Shown piece by piece: positions 46,987-60,430 of a stretch of 64,000 nucleotides of DNA. Within the stretch, counting starts at the first letter, position 1. Every line of letters starts with the position of its first letter. The stretch is from Phoronis australis. Lineage: Eukaryota; Phoronida; Phoronidae. A program made the translations under genes and the position numbers. The stretch is from positions 1,080,730 through 1,144,729 of the forward strand of contig NMRA01000012.1 in assembly GCA_002633005.1 (NCBI GenBank), read 5' to 3'. The notes below the pieces were generated by a model that was not told where the DNA came from, did no database searches, and saw nothing but the letters and a program-made list of their open reading frames with translations.

Positions 46987-47169
46987 TCAGCCCACATAAT
47001 CTGGTTGCCACTGCACTCCTAATTTAACATCACCACGTAACAACTGTTTGAGAAACTGGTTACAATTAATGTCCTTTTCACCTGTGCACCAAACACACAG
47101 TTCTGGTGACCCCTTTCCGCCTCTCAAAGATTGCAGTTTATGTGAAGAGAGCAGTAAGACTTCTGCTAC
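46987..47169 (-). pseudogene. Coding-like fragment without ATG, unrecognised
   Basis: An open minus-strand frame between two stops encodes about 59 residues, including SLRGGKGSPELCVWCTGEKD and NQFLKQLLRGDVKLGVQWQP. The composition looks protein-like, with a CxxC pair, and the flanking frames are broken. It could be a remnant of a transposon or retroelement protein; I cannot name the family. Confidence 0.2.
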
Positions 47170-47694
47170 TTAACATAAAAGTAATTGCTGACATTGTTAT
47201 TTTTCTAAGTCACATCTACACGCGAGACAGGTAACCCAGCGCAGCTAACATGGAACACTGCTGCAGTGCAAGTGTGTGTAAACACATCTGACACGGAGCG
47301 AGTGATACTGCGGCAGTCAGTTTTTGACACCCATTTGTAGGTAGAGCAAGTTACGCTGGACGAATCAGTTGCTCGGCCAGTGTCAACTACTCTAAACAAC
47401 TGGGTCAGTGTGGAAATGGATCATCTTTCAATGCGCTTGTGCAATATCGTGTATTCGGGTGATCAGCTGGCATTCCACGTTGTTTGGACGTTCGCTATTG
47501 TTTATGTGAGCATGCACAGACAGTCTTCCTGTAAGTGACTCATGGTGATCCAGTTTATGATATAATATCGTGTAAATGCGACTAAAGTGAATCAAGTCGC
47601 ACTGTGACCACCGACACGGTGACGACTGTCTCTCGTGTAAAAGCAGCTTGAGAGGAACATCAGTTGGTGAGTATGCTTAAAGTCAAAGTTAACA

Positions 47695-47830
47695 GTGCAC
47701 GTTCATTTGGACTGGAGTTAAAAGCGCAAGTTGACTTGGCAGCAAACAGGTGGAGTTGACAGAGAAACGTCAATACGTCACTACATTGGGATGGCTTTAC
47801 TTCAATGTGATTGCAGTTATCTGCAGATGC
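47695..47830. repeat. Dispersed repeat, copy 1 of 2
   Basis: Aligns with 62685-62800. Shared blocks include AACAGYGC, GGAGTTAA, GTCAATRC, CTACAWTGGGA and GTTATC in the same order and spacing. No terminal inverted repeats are apparent. Confidence 0.5.
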
Positions 47831-48570
47831 GAATGTCAACAACGGCACATGTTGCATTAAAAATTTGTAAATACGTAAATTTCTGACCTTAAAATCACAG
47901 TGCTACCTTCCGGTAATTTTCACTTATCCTGCATTACGTGAATTCCATTGTTGGTTTAGTTTCAACTCTGATGCGACAGTTAGAGTTAACTCCATTGTTC
48001 CAATGCACCTCTGGCGGCTAATTTAATTCCCAATCAGTGGGAAAAGGTCTTAAGGCCAAGAACTTCATCGTGGTGAAATGATATCACACAATTTTTTACC
48101 ATGGGGTGGCTCACGCCAGCTTTCCAGAACTAACCATGCTACAACAATGTACGAAAAATGAGAATTTTTGTTGAAAATCCTTGAGAAAATAAATCGCTGC
48201 TTCCCAGCCACATTGTGGATTAGAATTTAAAACAGGGTTTGACATTTTCACAAAAAACTAAGCAGCTCCACATTCTTATTACAACAACTATTAATCAAGG
48301 TAAAATCTCATCGACTTGGGACAAAAATAATTTTAAAAATTATGCCTTTTTTCAATTGACCTATCGCAAGCTCCGCTCCCTTGCACAATGTCGACACATA
48401 AACAATAAGTTTTACCGGGCAACATCTTGTGCGTCAGGTAAAATGGTGACTTAGAAAAGACAGTGTGTCAAGAATGCTGCATTCTGATTGGTCAGTTAAG
48501 CCGTCACTCAAAATCCTGGGATAGGACAATTTTCAAGTGCTTCTAACATTGTTGTGACTGCCCACAATAC

Positions 48571-48640
48571 GTATCATCTTATGGTAGCTATGGTATAGAC
48601 TCCACAATATCATCTTATGGCAGCCATTGGTATAGACCTC
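48571..48640. repeat. Imperfect tandem duplication, about 35-bp unit
   Basis: TATCATCTTATGGTAGC...GGTATAGACTCC is followed directly by TATCATCTTATGGCAGC...GGTATAGACCTC. Confidence 0.75.
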
Positions 48641-51443
48641 GAATGTGTAAGAGCATTAGTACTTTAATGCTAAATTTCTATCATGAAAAACGTGCTGCGT
48701 CCCAACAGATGAGATTTTATGTTAACTCATGTCCACAGCAACCAGAGGGACTTACAGTCATTTACCAATGTTAGGTACAGTGAAAAATAGTATCTGATAC
48801 AGTAAAATTAATTACCTCGTATAAAGTCTGGTTGTTATGTCCCACATTTTAAAACAAAATAAAACATTTGGACATTAGGAGTATAAACTTTAATATTTTC
48901 CAAAATCAAACAATGCGGTTCCTCTACAAGTCTCCATGTAATGCCTTTTCTATAAAGTCAAATTTTCATGTTCAAAACAAAACAGAACTTCTACAATAGA
49001 GGAATTTTGCAGTAGTGACCAGATGACCATTACCCAGACCAGGCTCTATCAGCTGTCCACACCCTCATCTCTGTCAATCACTCAGCAGGCCCTTTACGAA
49101 CACACCTGGCTGGACGCCATGGCAACCGGAAATGTCATGACAATAGCAATGTCACCTGTCCTGTGTTTTTCTTTCAATCCAGCCTTCTTTCACAATGAAC
49201 TTTTCTTTTTCGATGCACTTTAATTACTCCATATTCTTGATTAGTCGCTACTCCAGTTTCAACGTTCCCCAGAAACAACACCGGTTACAATACATAAACT
49301 GAAACAACAAGAGACTATTGTTTATTAAATTACTAACCAAAGCAGAAATAATTTTCTCTTTGCAGTTCAAAACGTGAGCGGATTACTTACCAAAATGCAG
49401 TAATTTTTTTCTTTTTTCAGACAGAGACAGAGAATAGTGGAATAGTGGAATTTTCTCAAGTCAATTTGCTAAATGACAGTAAATATTAAGATCATTGTCG
49501 TAGCATAGAACAGACACCATAAAACAATGATTTGTGAAATTTTGACCATTTGTAGCAAGGTGATCTGTCTTCAGAACTTGGAAAAATACAATTCTGGCAA
49601 CTGTTTTTGTGTGAAACAACAGGAGAAACCACCACAGATATGGATGACGCTGAATGCACACATCTGGCACAGGCAGGAGAATGTAAACAAATAAACAAGT
49701 CACAGCTATTTAATTCCATTAATAAAATCTCAACTGGATACATAACATCAAAGTGTAGAAAGAGTGGAGTTGATGTAATTGCTACGGACAATTCCAATCT
49801 GCCCAGACAAGACACCAACGGTGTCCTTGATCGCGTTACAACTACAACCATCCATAGACAACAACAGTCATTCCAACACCACACAGCGTCTTAATGGGAT
49901 TTTAACAAGAATACTTGTCATCTAATAAATTCTAGGTAACAGTTTCAAGTTCAAAGTGAAAAATACACATAGCTAAGTGACGTTTATTAAAGCCGTCATT
50001 TTCATAATTGTAGTTGGTTTGGGTAACAGGCGACGTACCTCCCCACACTAGCCAATCGTTCAAGATAAACTCAGCGACTGCCTGTCTCAAAAAAGTGACA
50101 AAGCCAACTGAGACCTACGCGCAACTAGCTGACGAGTCCCAAGGGTCACTTTAACTCAACCAATAATGTGCTGACTTTATAGGCTTGGAGGACATTTACT
50201 AAACTAATTACCTGTGTAGTCAAGATGACTAAGGCAATTAGTCTAAAAAAGACTAGCACGTCAAGATGAGCGCAGAGATTACTAGGCATGCACCGGCATT
50301 TACTATCCGTCAATCCCCAGATGGACCATTAATTTGTATAACAAATGTCTTCACAGTTACATGATTTACATGGACTAATTTGACGCTGAAATCTGTGCCA
50401 AGCATCTATTAGACAATAACAGACAATGGCAAAACAACTAGACCCACATCAAGCAGAATCTTCCCCAGCTACAATCCTGATGATATCTCATATTACAAAG
50501 TTTCCACAATATGGCCAAAAAATAATGGCCAAAACTGTCCTTTATAGTTTTCAAAGTCTTTCTACACAGCAATAAAAGCTCTGAATGTTACGAAGTATTT
50601 CATAATAGGACATAACCCAATGGAATTCCTTTTGTTATTTTTGTTGAGAAATTTTGCTAAACAAAATTCCAGTTTTGTGCCATATCGTGTTCAGAGTTTA
50701 AAAAAATGTTACCATAATGAAAAAGTATAATTTTAGTTTAAGAAATGAGACATTCACAATGTACAATGCATTCCAAATATGATGAGAATTCTCTGGTAAA
50801 GAGTCATACAGGCCAGAAGCTGAAACCCAGTTGGATCTTCATTCAACATCCTATTCAAATCAATCTTTTCATTATAACATTTTATTAGAAGCACAGCAAT
50901 GAAGTAACACAATAAAGTTACAAATGTGACTTTTAGTACGGCACAATAGGAACAAGTAGCTTGAAGTGATATGCAGGGCTACGTGTAGGAAAATTTTACA
51001 ACAACGTCAAAATAATGCCAAATGAGTACACCAGATCTTTAACTAGTTAACATGCAATACGGCGGATAAATATAAATTATTGAATTTCAGAGGAAAATAC
51101 ACAATGAGAAAATTTCACTCTGCCAATAGTGTAGCTTGTCATGCAGTTGTCATGATCACATAAGGATTCACAGCAAGGTAGTTGACATTTGAAAAAATAG
51201 AAAAAAGTAAATAAATTTTCAGACTTTTTGATGCAAAACAACAATGCAGACTGTGCTCTATAACCGAACCAATGTTATGAGTTCATAAAACACCACTCCT
51301 CACCTGCATCGGTTATTGAGCGAGTAATTAACCAATTAGTGCAGACAACAAAAAGACTGACTAATATTTACTTAGGATATGACATGATGAAGATCTGTTT
51401 TGTTTTGAAACGCTATTTTTCCACTGTACTGGTATTGAGACCA
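48641..51443. other. Intergenic, no gene recognised
   Basis: AT-rich. One G/C-richer island at about 49020-49150 has an open plus-strand frame (MTITQTRLYQLSTPSSLSIT onward, ends 49223) with no domain I know and no clear splice context. Confidence 0.5.
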
Positions 51444-51488
51444 TACACACACACACACACACATCAGCACACACACACACACACACAC
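51444..51488. repeat. (CA)n microsatellite
   Basis: Two CA runs interrupted by TCAG. Confidence 0.95.
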
Positions 51489-52743
51489 CGCCAGAATATC
51501 CCCTCATTAAGCCCACTCAATACTAACACTTTGATCCTATTGTCTCCCTTCTTCAATCAGCAACCTTCACAACAAAACTCACGTGCAAATAAAACACAAT
51601 GTAGTGCGTGTCCAAGAACAAGGTAAACAGAAGTGATACATAGACAGAACATTAAAAAAAACACAAAGTTTCCCCTTTCCCTGGTACTCTGTGCCCTAGA
51701 AAAAAAAAAACAGCTGTAAACCAGCCAGAGAGCAGACGACTTGGTGTTAGAATTGTGTAAGGCTAAACTTCTCCACAAAGATGTGGTGTGTGAACCAGAG
51801 GCCAGCGATGTGGGGCTGTCACTCACACGTAACTGTTAAGACCAGGCTATGGTGTGTGTAAGGCAACACCATGGAACAATACAACCCCAGTCATGGGTCA
51901 GTGCGCTTGTGAAGTCAACACCAAGCTTTCAGCCACTGACATTTAACTCTGATAAATGCAAGCCACACTTTTCGAGTCTTGTATGAAAATCAGCTACAGT
52001 AAGTTCTTATCCAGAGAAGTCCACGTGCTGAGTTTCTCGGCCACCGTGACAATTTAAAAACAAAAGGGCACTGCTGGGTTGGGTTTAATTTGTATTTTTT
52101 GCATGTTTTCCTTGGAGACTGCTAATACTAAACAATTTTGTACAACACAAACATTCTTTGAAAGCTGGGGATGTTATCCTGAAGGAAAAATTTATATTTT
52201 CTCACTTGATTAAGTAAATTCCACAGTTCGTTGAAATTCATCGTAGATTATGCAATTTTGTTCAGAATAATCTATTTAGTTGCTTCATCACCTCATCCAG
52301 ACAAAACAGTTTTCTGTGCACAAAAATTGCTTAACAGTTGTGAAATAGGATAGAAAAACGACAGAATTAAGCTAAGAATTTCCAGAGTTTACATATGGGG
52401 TGGTTTTCGCATATCATCGCAACCTTCAGTCACCATCTCAAGTCTCGCGGTGTCAGTGTTGTGAAACTGGAAAGACTGCTTGGTGATATCATAATATGGT
52501 TAAAGGCCTGTTTACACAAATCTTTTTTTGTAGAATTTGTGCGACCTTTTCCCAGAATATTAGAAGTTTATCGTTATTAACGAAAAAATTGTGGATTTTG
52601 TTCACCTGAATAAAAATTGTGCATAGAAAAATTACAGAATATCTTCGGGAAGAGTTCTATAAAAACACTCGCATGACTGGACCATTAGATTCCAGCTAAA
52701 GTAACTTTGTTGTGACGATGACCTGTTTCAAGCAGCATTCACT

Positions 52744-52781
52744 NNNNNNNNNNNNNNNNNNNNNNNNNNNNNNNNNNNNNN
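52744..52781. other. Assembly gap (38 Ns)
   Basis: A run of 38 Ns followed by a C homopolymer. Single Ns also occur at 1341 and 11257. Confidence 0.99.
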
Positions 52782-53334
52782 CCCCCCAAACCACAGTGTG
52801 CCCACAAATACCACAGCAATGAAGAGTAGAATTGTAGTCTTTGTTAGATTCAACCTCGTATAAAATGGGAACCCATTAATGGAACAGCAACACAATGCAT
52901 TCTGGCTTGAATGTCACAATTAGAGAATGAAGAAATTCTCTACCAACTATGTCATAGATGATGAATGACTTTCTGACTACTACCCTATCAATGACAACTA
53001 GGGTGACTTAAGTACATCAAGGGGGCCACTCAAAAGACCACAAATTATATGTTACCCTAGATTAAAATGGCCAAAGCCCATCCAATTGAAATCATATTAG
53101 GTATGTATTCACTCCCAGTCTTTTATTGCGGGCCAGTTGAGCGAATCATTTCATAAAGTTATGTTGAGTACAAACTCCTATCAAATAGACAACATCCCCC
53201 AGAGTACTTTTTTGTAAAATAACACGGCTTGTGTTCTACATCCACGTTTTTATTGTGCTTAAGTCAAGTGTTTCACCAACACTGCGGTGCTGCAGTGTGG
53301 TTCAGATCTATTGTGGCCCTGAGCGAGGCACAGG

Positions 53335-53414
53335 TAATTATCATCGTCCCCCTGTTCAAAGCGTCAATACAGGTGATGTGCACTGGTTGCCCTGGAATGA
53401 GGCATAATTTATGC
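53335..53414. promoter_or_regulatory. Candidate upstream regulatory element (homeodomain/POU/E-box motifs)
   Basis: TAATTA at 53335-53340, E-box CAGGTG at 53370-53375, and a perfect palindrome GCATAATTTATGC at 53402-53414 (POU-like half-sites) lie within 80 bp of complex, less AT-biased sequence about 20 kb upstream of Lhx1/5. Function is inferred only from motif content. Confidence 0.25.
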
Positions 53415-55023
53415 ACGATGCCGGAATTAAAAAATATTCAACCAAACATGACGATGAATTCATTTTGAATCAACATGAGACCTTATGGTAACTGACTCTC
53501 TGTAAAAATCATCCAGTATAGAGCTGCTACAGCAATTATAGCTACAACTGTAGTTTTTCATTTAATGAAGGCTTACTGCATCTCTGCAAATACTCAAACA
53601 ATCACCAAATGTTGTTCAATGGCACAGTATATAATAGTGCCAACTATGCTAACAATTTTCTGTGTACATTTGTTGAGAAATTTGACAAAACAAACACTCC
53701 ACTTCCATGCCTGTTCTGATTTGCTCAATTTTACCACAGTATTTTCTATGCGACTAACACTGAAAAGTTAGACAGATGTTTCTCCTGATTTGCCCAAATT
53801 AAAGATTTGCTACAAAAGGGGCCTGTAAAAGTAACAGTTTGACCTTGAAATTCGAAACTACAAATAAATACAGAGAATGTATTACACTGACACTCTAAAA
53901 TGTCAACTATTTGGGACACAATGTGAGGAACAAGTGATATTACATTCTCGTTTTTGCATAAACGATACGACATAGTAAAGTAATGCTTTACCATTTCCAA
54001 GCACTGCTGTGTAACTAACACAAGACAACTGTTTAGTAAAATTGGTGACACTAACGACAATTTTAGGAGCCTTTTAAGAATGGGAGAAGAGCGATGCCAG
54101 TCAAGAGGTTTTGTCTGAAATTGGCAAGACTTTACATTACAATATTGTGTAGCTGTCTCAGGTCACTACGTAAGATCGTAAAAATCTCTAGTTTGTTACA
54201 ATGACATATGATTTTGTTCAAGGTCGAATTGTATCAAATTTAAGAAATAGGCAATATTGGTCGTCCCAAACTTACGATCTACGACAACTGATAATTCTTA
54301 CAAGCAATGGGGATGCATGAAAACACATCGGATGCTATCATGAACCGACAATTCTATTTTAAAACTGTTATTACTATTACAAAATTCACGCGTCTGATAT
54401 TTGAGAAATATGATGAATGTGAAAGTTGCCCATGTCACAATCTTAAGAAACAAGAAAATTCAATTTTGGCCTGAATTTCGGTGTCCAAAATTTTAGAGAC
54501 TTCCCAAACGGGAGAATTTGTTCTGTAGATCTAAAATAGTGAACAACACTACAACACATATACAGAAACAATTTGTCAATTTGGAACAGTAATATATATT
54601 TGTTAAAATTGACATTTTTGTATTTTTCAGCTCCGTATATTGTTTATAATATATCAAATGTTGCCTGGCAACAAATAAACGGTACAAACCATAGTAAAGG
54701 TAAACTGAAATTTCCTGAAAACTATTTTTTGTTAAGAAATGTGATAACATAAAATTCCACTCATTTGCCAAGCTTTTCCCAAACTGAAGTTTTTAGTATA
54801 GGCCCATTAAACCCTTCGATTTTCTGAGACCAGGAAAGGGCCTATTTTATACTATACAGCATCGCAGATCAGACCGCTACCGAAATCTTTTGTTTTGGAT
54901 GACAGAAATGAGTGGTTCACTCTGCCTTCTTGCTTGAGGCAACAAATAAATCAATGTATCAAATGCTTAGGATAAATCGATGAAGAATGTTCCAACAAAA
55001 GGCAGGAGGACTTGCCTTTTGAT

Positions 55024-55213
55024 TTAATTATGTGGAAATATTGAACAATTGATCTAATAAGTTCACACACCTTTCGCATGCATTAATTATCCAAAACAGA
55101 CAAATCAAGACCCTAAGACAATGAGCTGGTGTCCTGACAGTGCACGCAAGAATCAAAGGAACCGGCGTGTTGATCAACAAACAACAGTTCACAATGACCT
55201 TGACCTTTGGGTC
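55024..55213. promoter_or_regulatory. Candidate enhancer: homeodomain, TCF, forkhead and nuclear-receptor sites
   Basis: TTAATTA (55024-55030, 55083-55089), TCF/LEF ATCAAAGG (55152-55159), forkhead TCAACAAACA (55174-55183), and a nuclear-receptor array TGACCTTGACCTTTGGGTC (55195-55213) that reads as DR0 plus DR1. The middle of the stretch is less AT-biased than its surroundings. Its target, if any, could be Lhx1/5, 22 kb away. Confidence 0.3.
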
Positions 55214-57820
55214 GAAGGCGTTCCGTTGAACATCAAAAACACAAGTGATGAAAAGATAGTCACCAGTTGATAAAATCAGCATCAAATACATACTGGACCA
55301 TAGTATTTGATAAGTCTGAGAAACCAAAACATATTAGTTCTGATAAACAGCCACAGGTCCACACGGGACTTTAAGCACCATGACCTCTTGAAGAATTCAA
55401 ATTACCGGTAATCCCCATACCGATTTTTGAGGATTCTCAATTAAATCCAAACGGCTACAGTAATGAAAAGCCTTCGACACAAACCGTTTGTGTGACAGTC
55501 GATCAATAAATTTCAGCACACCGTTTTTAATACTCACCGTCTAATTCAAATGCAGAGTAAAAAAGACATTTACAAGCAAAATTAAAATGAGAAATTTTGT
55601 TCTATAAAACTAAAGTACCAAGAGCAGTCTGACCATAGGAAGCTCATTATTGCCAAACAACAATGGAAATAATAAATTCATTAACAAACAGTGACTGAGG
55701 AGTGCCCTTAGTTAGGACTGAATTAGGAAGAGAAAAAACCAATTACAGACTTGACTAGATGGAATTAGCCAGGATCAATAAAACTGGCCCAAAATCCATG
55801 TAGTTTATAATTCACAACACACACTGACGCCATTCCAGCCAGAGGAGGTTGTGAAATTTGAGACTCGCAACAATATTTTTTACTTAAAGGGACATTCAAT
55901 TGTAGGAAACCGGATTCCTGTTTTCAAAGAAAGCTGAAGCTGCAAGCGTCTCTGTTTTAGTTAGATTACATTAGATTAACGGATACATCATTCTATAGGA
56001 AGTATCAGTGGAGAACCTACAGCTTGTCTGAGCTTATGTCTGAAGACACGCTTCAGGAATGGTTAACATTTTCACCATGTACTAATATAATATTCTACAG
56101 TGTGGGGTGGTTTCAAATTAGATGTTCTTACAAATAATGGAAAATTTAAAAGCCAGTTTCATGCAAATTTAAACTTCAGCACAAGAGGAGCGTCGATGAA
56201 AACTGCGCAATTGAACCTTTCAGACCAGTTTCGGTAGTCGAACAATGACCAAAGATATCGCAGTTTGATGCGTGGGTGCGAGACAAAATAAAGACTCCAT
56301 TTTTACAAGTTAGAGTTTTATCTGACATTACTTCAGAATGTCCAACGGTGCACTATAAAATGAACAACAGCATTTAAACAACTCCAGCACAATACGACCT
56401 CCTTTTCAACATATATTACACGAAAAGATAAAATGAAAGACAGATCCATAAAAATGCGTCTTTGCACAAACTCTCGCCACGTTTGCAATTTTACCTGAGC
56501 ACGTGCTACACGGTGTTACTTAGGGCAGAATATGAAAAGTGAAATTTTATTTTTAATTTTTTCATTCACGATAAATACCACCAAGTTCTGTCCCATAGCT
56601 ACCACCAGACAGTGTTTTGCCAAACTGTGAGTACTTTACAATTGTGTTAGACTTCAAAAAAACAAAAAAAAACAATCAATTTCGACAGTTATTTTCGTCC
56701 GAGATTTTATTGAAATGAAGGAGAGCAGTGTTGGAAACTATTCACACATTTTGATCACAAAGAAGTTCAAGAGTAGTCGCGAAAAATAAAATATAACAGA
56801 GATAATTAAACATGCATTGAAATTACAGGTATGTGTTATATAACATGACACCTTATGGTACCCATTGCGACTAATTGTGAAATAAGGAATTCTTGAATTT
56901 GTCAACCTACAGCAGAGTTCAGTTTTAACTGTTATGTAATCATTACCACTCGCTCAAAATTTATAACTGTTCCAACCTTAGTTCATGGTGTCAGTCGCTT
57001 GTCCTCAGTGCTATCGGTTTTCGATTTACTCCAGTTAGCCAGCCAGTGCCTCAGTACGCCATTATTTCCAACGAGATTTGACAACAGCGCCACCTACTGA
57101 GTAATAACTTTTGCCACTGCCATGTTCATACCAAGTAAAACAGTTATAACCTTTGGCTAAACCATTCTCATAGAGGGTTGCAACCACGCTACAGCTTTTT
57201 AAATCGGTTTTAAAGTGAGAGTTATTACCTTTAACGGGTTTTAAAAGTTTCACTTTGGTGTGAACAGGGTATATGTTAGGCCCAGTCTACACATTCTGGT
57301 TTTTTGCATGAGACTCCTTATACAAGTTCCTACATGGCATCTAGACCACCTTCTATACATTACACATGCTGTTAGTTCCAGAAGTCAAGTTGGAACGACA
57401 GTCTACACACTGAAATCAGTCATATACAGGGCTAGAGAGATAGTCAATATCTGTTGTTACATCCCATTCTACGCGTTTTGCATTGTATTGTATTTTACAG
57501 TGTTCAAATGGATAGTATGGTATCGTAATGTTGTGTAATATTTTGTATATCACAAATAAAACTGTTTGAAGACATGAGGACCATGTTGGAAAGCAGAATT
57601 CTCAATGAAGACACAATTCTGATTTTAAATTTACTTAACAATACATAAAGAATTAAACAAACGTTACCTTAAAATCATACGCAATGTATTTCACGCATTC
57701 TCAATATTCAACACCATAACTCCACCTTCATCACTGAAGAGCACAGTATTTATCATATTACTTAATACTTAATTTAACACAGGACTCATCCCAATTTCTA
57801 CAATAACGCAACATGTCACA

Positions 57821-57933
57821 TCTCATCTCATCATTGCTCAGTCACATCTCATCCCATCATTGCTCAACTCACCGTATATACAAGACAACCCTCATCCCAT
57901 CATTGCTCAACTCACCGTATATACAAGACAACT
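57821..57933. repeat. 43-bp minisatellite, about 2.6 copies
   Basis: Two near-identical 43-bp units (57848-57890, 57891-57933) starting CTCATCCCATCATTGCTCAA, preceded by a partial, diverged unit. Confidence 0.9.
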
Positions 57934-60430
57934 ATCGACATCATTCAGGAAATGATCAATAATTAAACTAGGAAAATGTATCGTAACAAATTTCGTTTCG
58001 CGCATTGGAAATTTAAAAAATCTCATGAAATGAGAAATGGGGGTAATTTGGTCATTAGGAAATGTAAACAGAGTTTAAAACTGTAGAAATACTTCAAGAA
58101 GGACAAAAATTCACTCAATTTTGACAAGTTTAAATGTTTCAAGTTGGAAGAACAATGTACCGCATTAAAAATATTCTACAAACACCAGATGTCAGTTTTA
58201 ACTGGAAACACCATTGGTAAATGGTGTGATATTTTATTTACACACAATATTAATCAATTTGGCAAAAAAATATCCATTGCTCTGGTAACTCAGTGCTCGG
58301 GATCTCTACCACAACACCATCTCTCTGGTGTGACTTTAGTTTTTGTCTACAACAGAGAAGATGAAGACAAAATCTGACTCACAAAAAGTGACTTTCAAAA
58401 TTACTGAATAAAGATTCAGCGTGGGGCAGTTATTACCACATTACAATCTACATATCAAGTTATTTCAGTCACTACAAGTTATGGGCATATTCTTGAATAC
58501 TGTATTTTTGCTAAAGTGAGATTTAATTAATTTTCATACTTAAAGTTGTGTGGAGGGTTAATACGAATTTTCTGACTTAAGTATCGAGTCATTTTTCATG
58601 AAACAGAGGACCCCAGTACAGAGAGCATTTGCCTTCAGCCTGAATAGCTCCAAATCAAGTTACCACAAACATCGGTGCTAAGTATAGTAAAATGGCCCTT
58701 TCACACACTTAAAATATCAGTTTTTGCAATTATCAGAGATTGAGTTTTATCCACATTTGAAAAACGAGTGTTTGGCAAGGTAGTATAGGATGCATATTTT
58801 TGGCAGATTTGGAAGTGAAGATGAGATGTCATGCAAGAACACAATGAAATCAGTAGTTACAGACTCGGATCATCAAGGCATAGAATACATCTGTATCGTT
58901 CAAATGTGAATGAAATAAGAGAAATTTTTATTTGGAAACACTCAACATAAAGAACTGATAAAAATGTACACTATATTTTAAACTGATAACTAATTATGAC
59001 CCGCTATGGAAATTATCCACTTACTTTGCACAAAAAATAATTGCCAAAATTGTTATTTTCCATTTTTAAATGCCGATTTCCTCATTGGAAACTTGACCAA
59101 ATGTAGCTTATGACATTCGCACGCTGCAAATTATGCTAGAAACAGACTAAATGTTTTTAGTATTTATTTTTGTGGAAACATTTAACATAATAGAACTGTA
59201 CTGGTCGGCCATATTGTCTGCTAAATAAGCTTAGAATTACCAAGCTATCGAATGTGTCACAGCTTTTTTTTTGTAACCATCACACCCAATCTTAAAATTA
59301 AAAAATTTTTATGTTCGTCATACCCTGTCCCCGTTGCACACAACTTCACAACAAAATTGTGTTACAAAAATTCTTATCAGTTTATTTGGTTATACGGTAT
59401 AGTTCGGGAGTCACTGACTGTTGACTCAATACGGCTCAGCTGGCGGAGCCTTAACAATTACAGCTTGTTCTCTTCATCAGTAAAAACAAATAATGGTAAA
59501 TCAACAGTACATCACAGCAGTTATAACACCCTGCTGGCTTGTCAACAACCACCCCACCAGTGGGACAGTAAAGTAACTAGGGCGTTAGACTCTCCATACT
59601 GTATGCTATTTGGTGATAGAGTACCTGGTGATTTAGACCGATAGTCAAGGGAGTGGGATTTCACAGAGCTTTTTATCAAATCTTTGCCATCATCATCTTG
59701 TCTAATTACTACCGTTGAAAAGTGGGGTACCCAAATGATTCACGCAAAAAGTCTGACATCGCAACATGTCTACGAACGAAATAAATTCGGGTTGTCTATG
59801 TCAACTCGACCAGTCTTGGTCAGCAAAATTTGAAATTGGGGTCAAGCGAAAGTCACTTGTAAACTCACACAATGTTAAAAGAGATGTATGTTGGATGTTC
59901 CCTATTAATAACTGTACACAATCCTAACAAGTTTGCCACAGTTGTTACCATCGGTAACCACTAGACCTTCAGCATTCCAATGCATTTGATATTTCTCAAG
60001 TGACAATAGACGCTAAATCAAAGACTTTTGGTCCCCAGGGCCCTGTCAGAGAGAACAAGTTAAACCCTGATAATATGAAGATTGAGATTTGCATAAATAG
60101 CCGAAGACAAAGAAACACACAAATGGCTACAATCTGTCATGCCTGTGAATCACAGGCCAAATGGAAACGTAGCCAATAAAAATATTTCATTGAACTTCTA
60201 TTTTTGCAATGAAACTGATTTTTTAAAAAATTCTAATACCCTGTTAACAACTATTACTCTTCCACTGGCTCAATAAAATATGTTAATAGATTACTTGGCT
60301 TTGCCTAGTCCAGTCATCCTCCAAAAACTGGCCAGGCAATTCAAAAATGGAATAAGTTATAAAGCTAAACATATTCATGCCAGGCTCTCGCATGCATTTC
60401 AAAAATAACAATAACAGTAAAATACTTACA
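57934..60430. other. Intergenic, no gene recognised
   Basis: AT-rich. It contains one candidate tRNA-derived element (59400-59660). Frames such as 58144-58377 and 59252-59644 (plus) show no known domain. Confidence 0.5.
59400..59660 (+). repeat. Candidate tRNA-derived SINE-like element
   Basis: GGCTCAGCTGGCGGAGC (59433-59449) fits a tRNA D-arm/A-box with a GCTC/GAGC stem. Downstream, AGGGCGTTAGACTC also resembles a tRNA D-arm to anticodon-stem stretch. A B-box is only weakly present. No second copy is seen in this window. Confidence 0.25.

Noticed and set aside
49023-49223. Plus-strand frame in a G/C-richer island
   Set aside because: The composition is suggestive, but there is no recognisable motif and no acceptor/donor pair that I trust.
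59252-59644. 130-codon plus-strand frame
   Set aside because: It covers a tRNA-like repeat region and has no coherent protein features.
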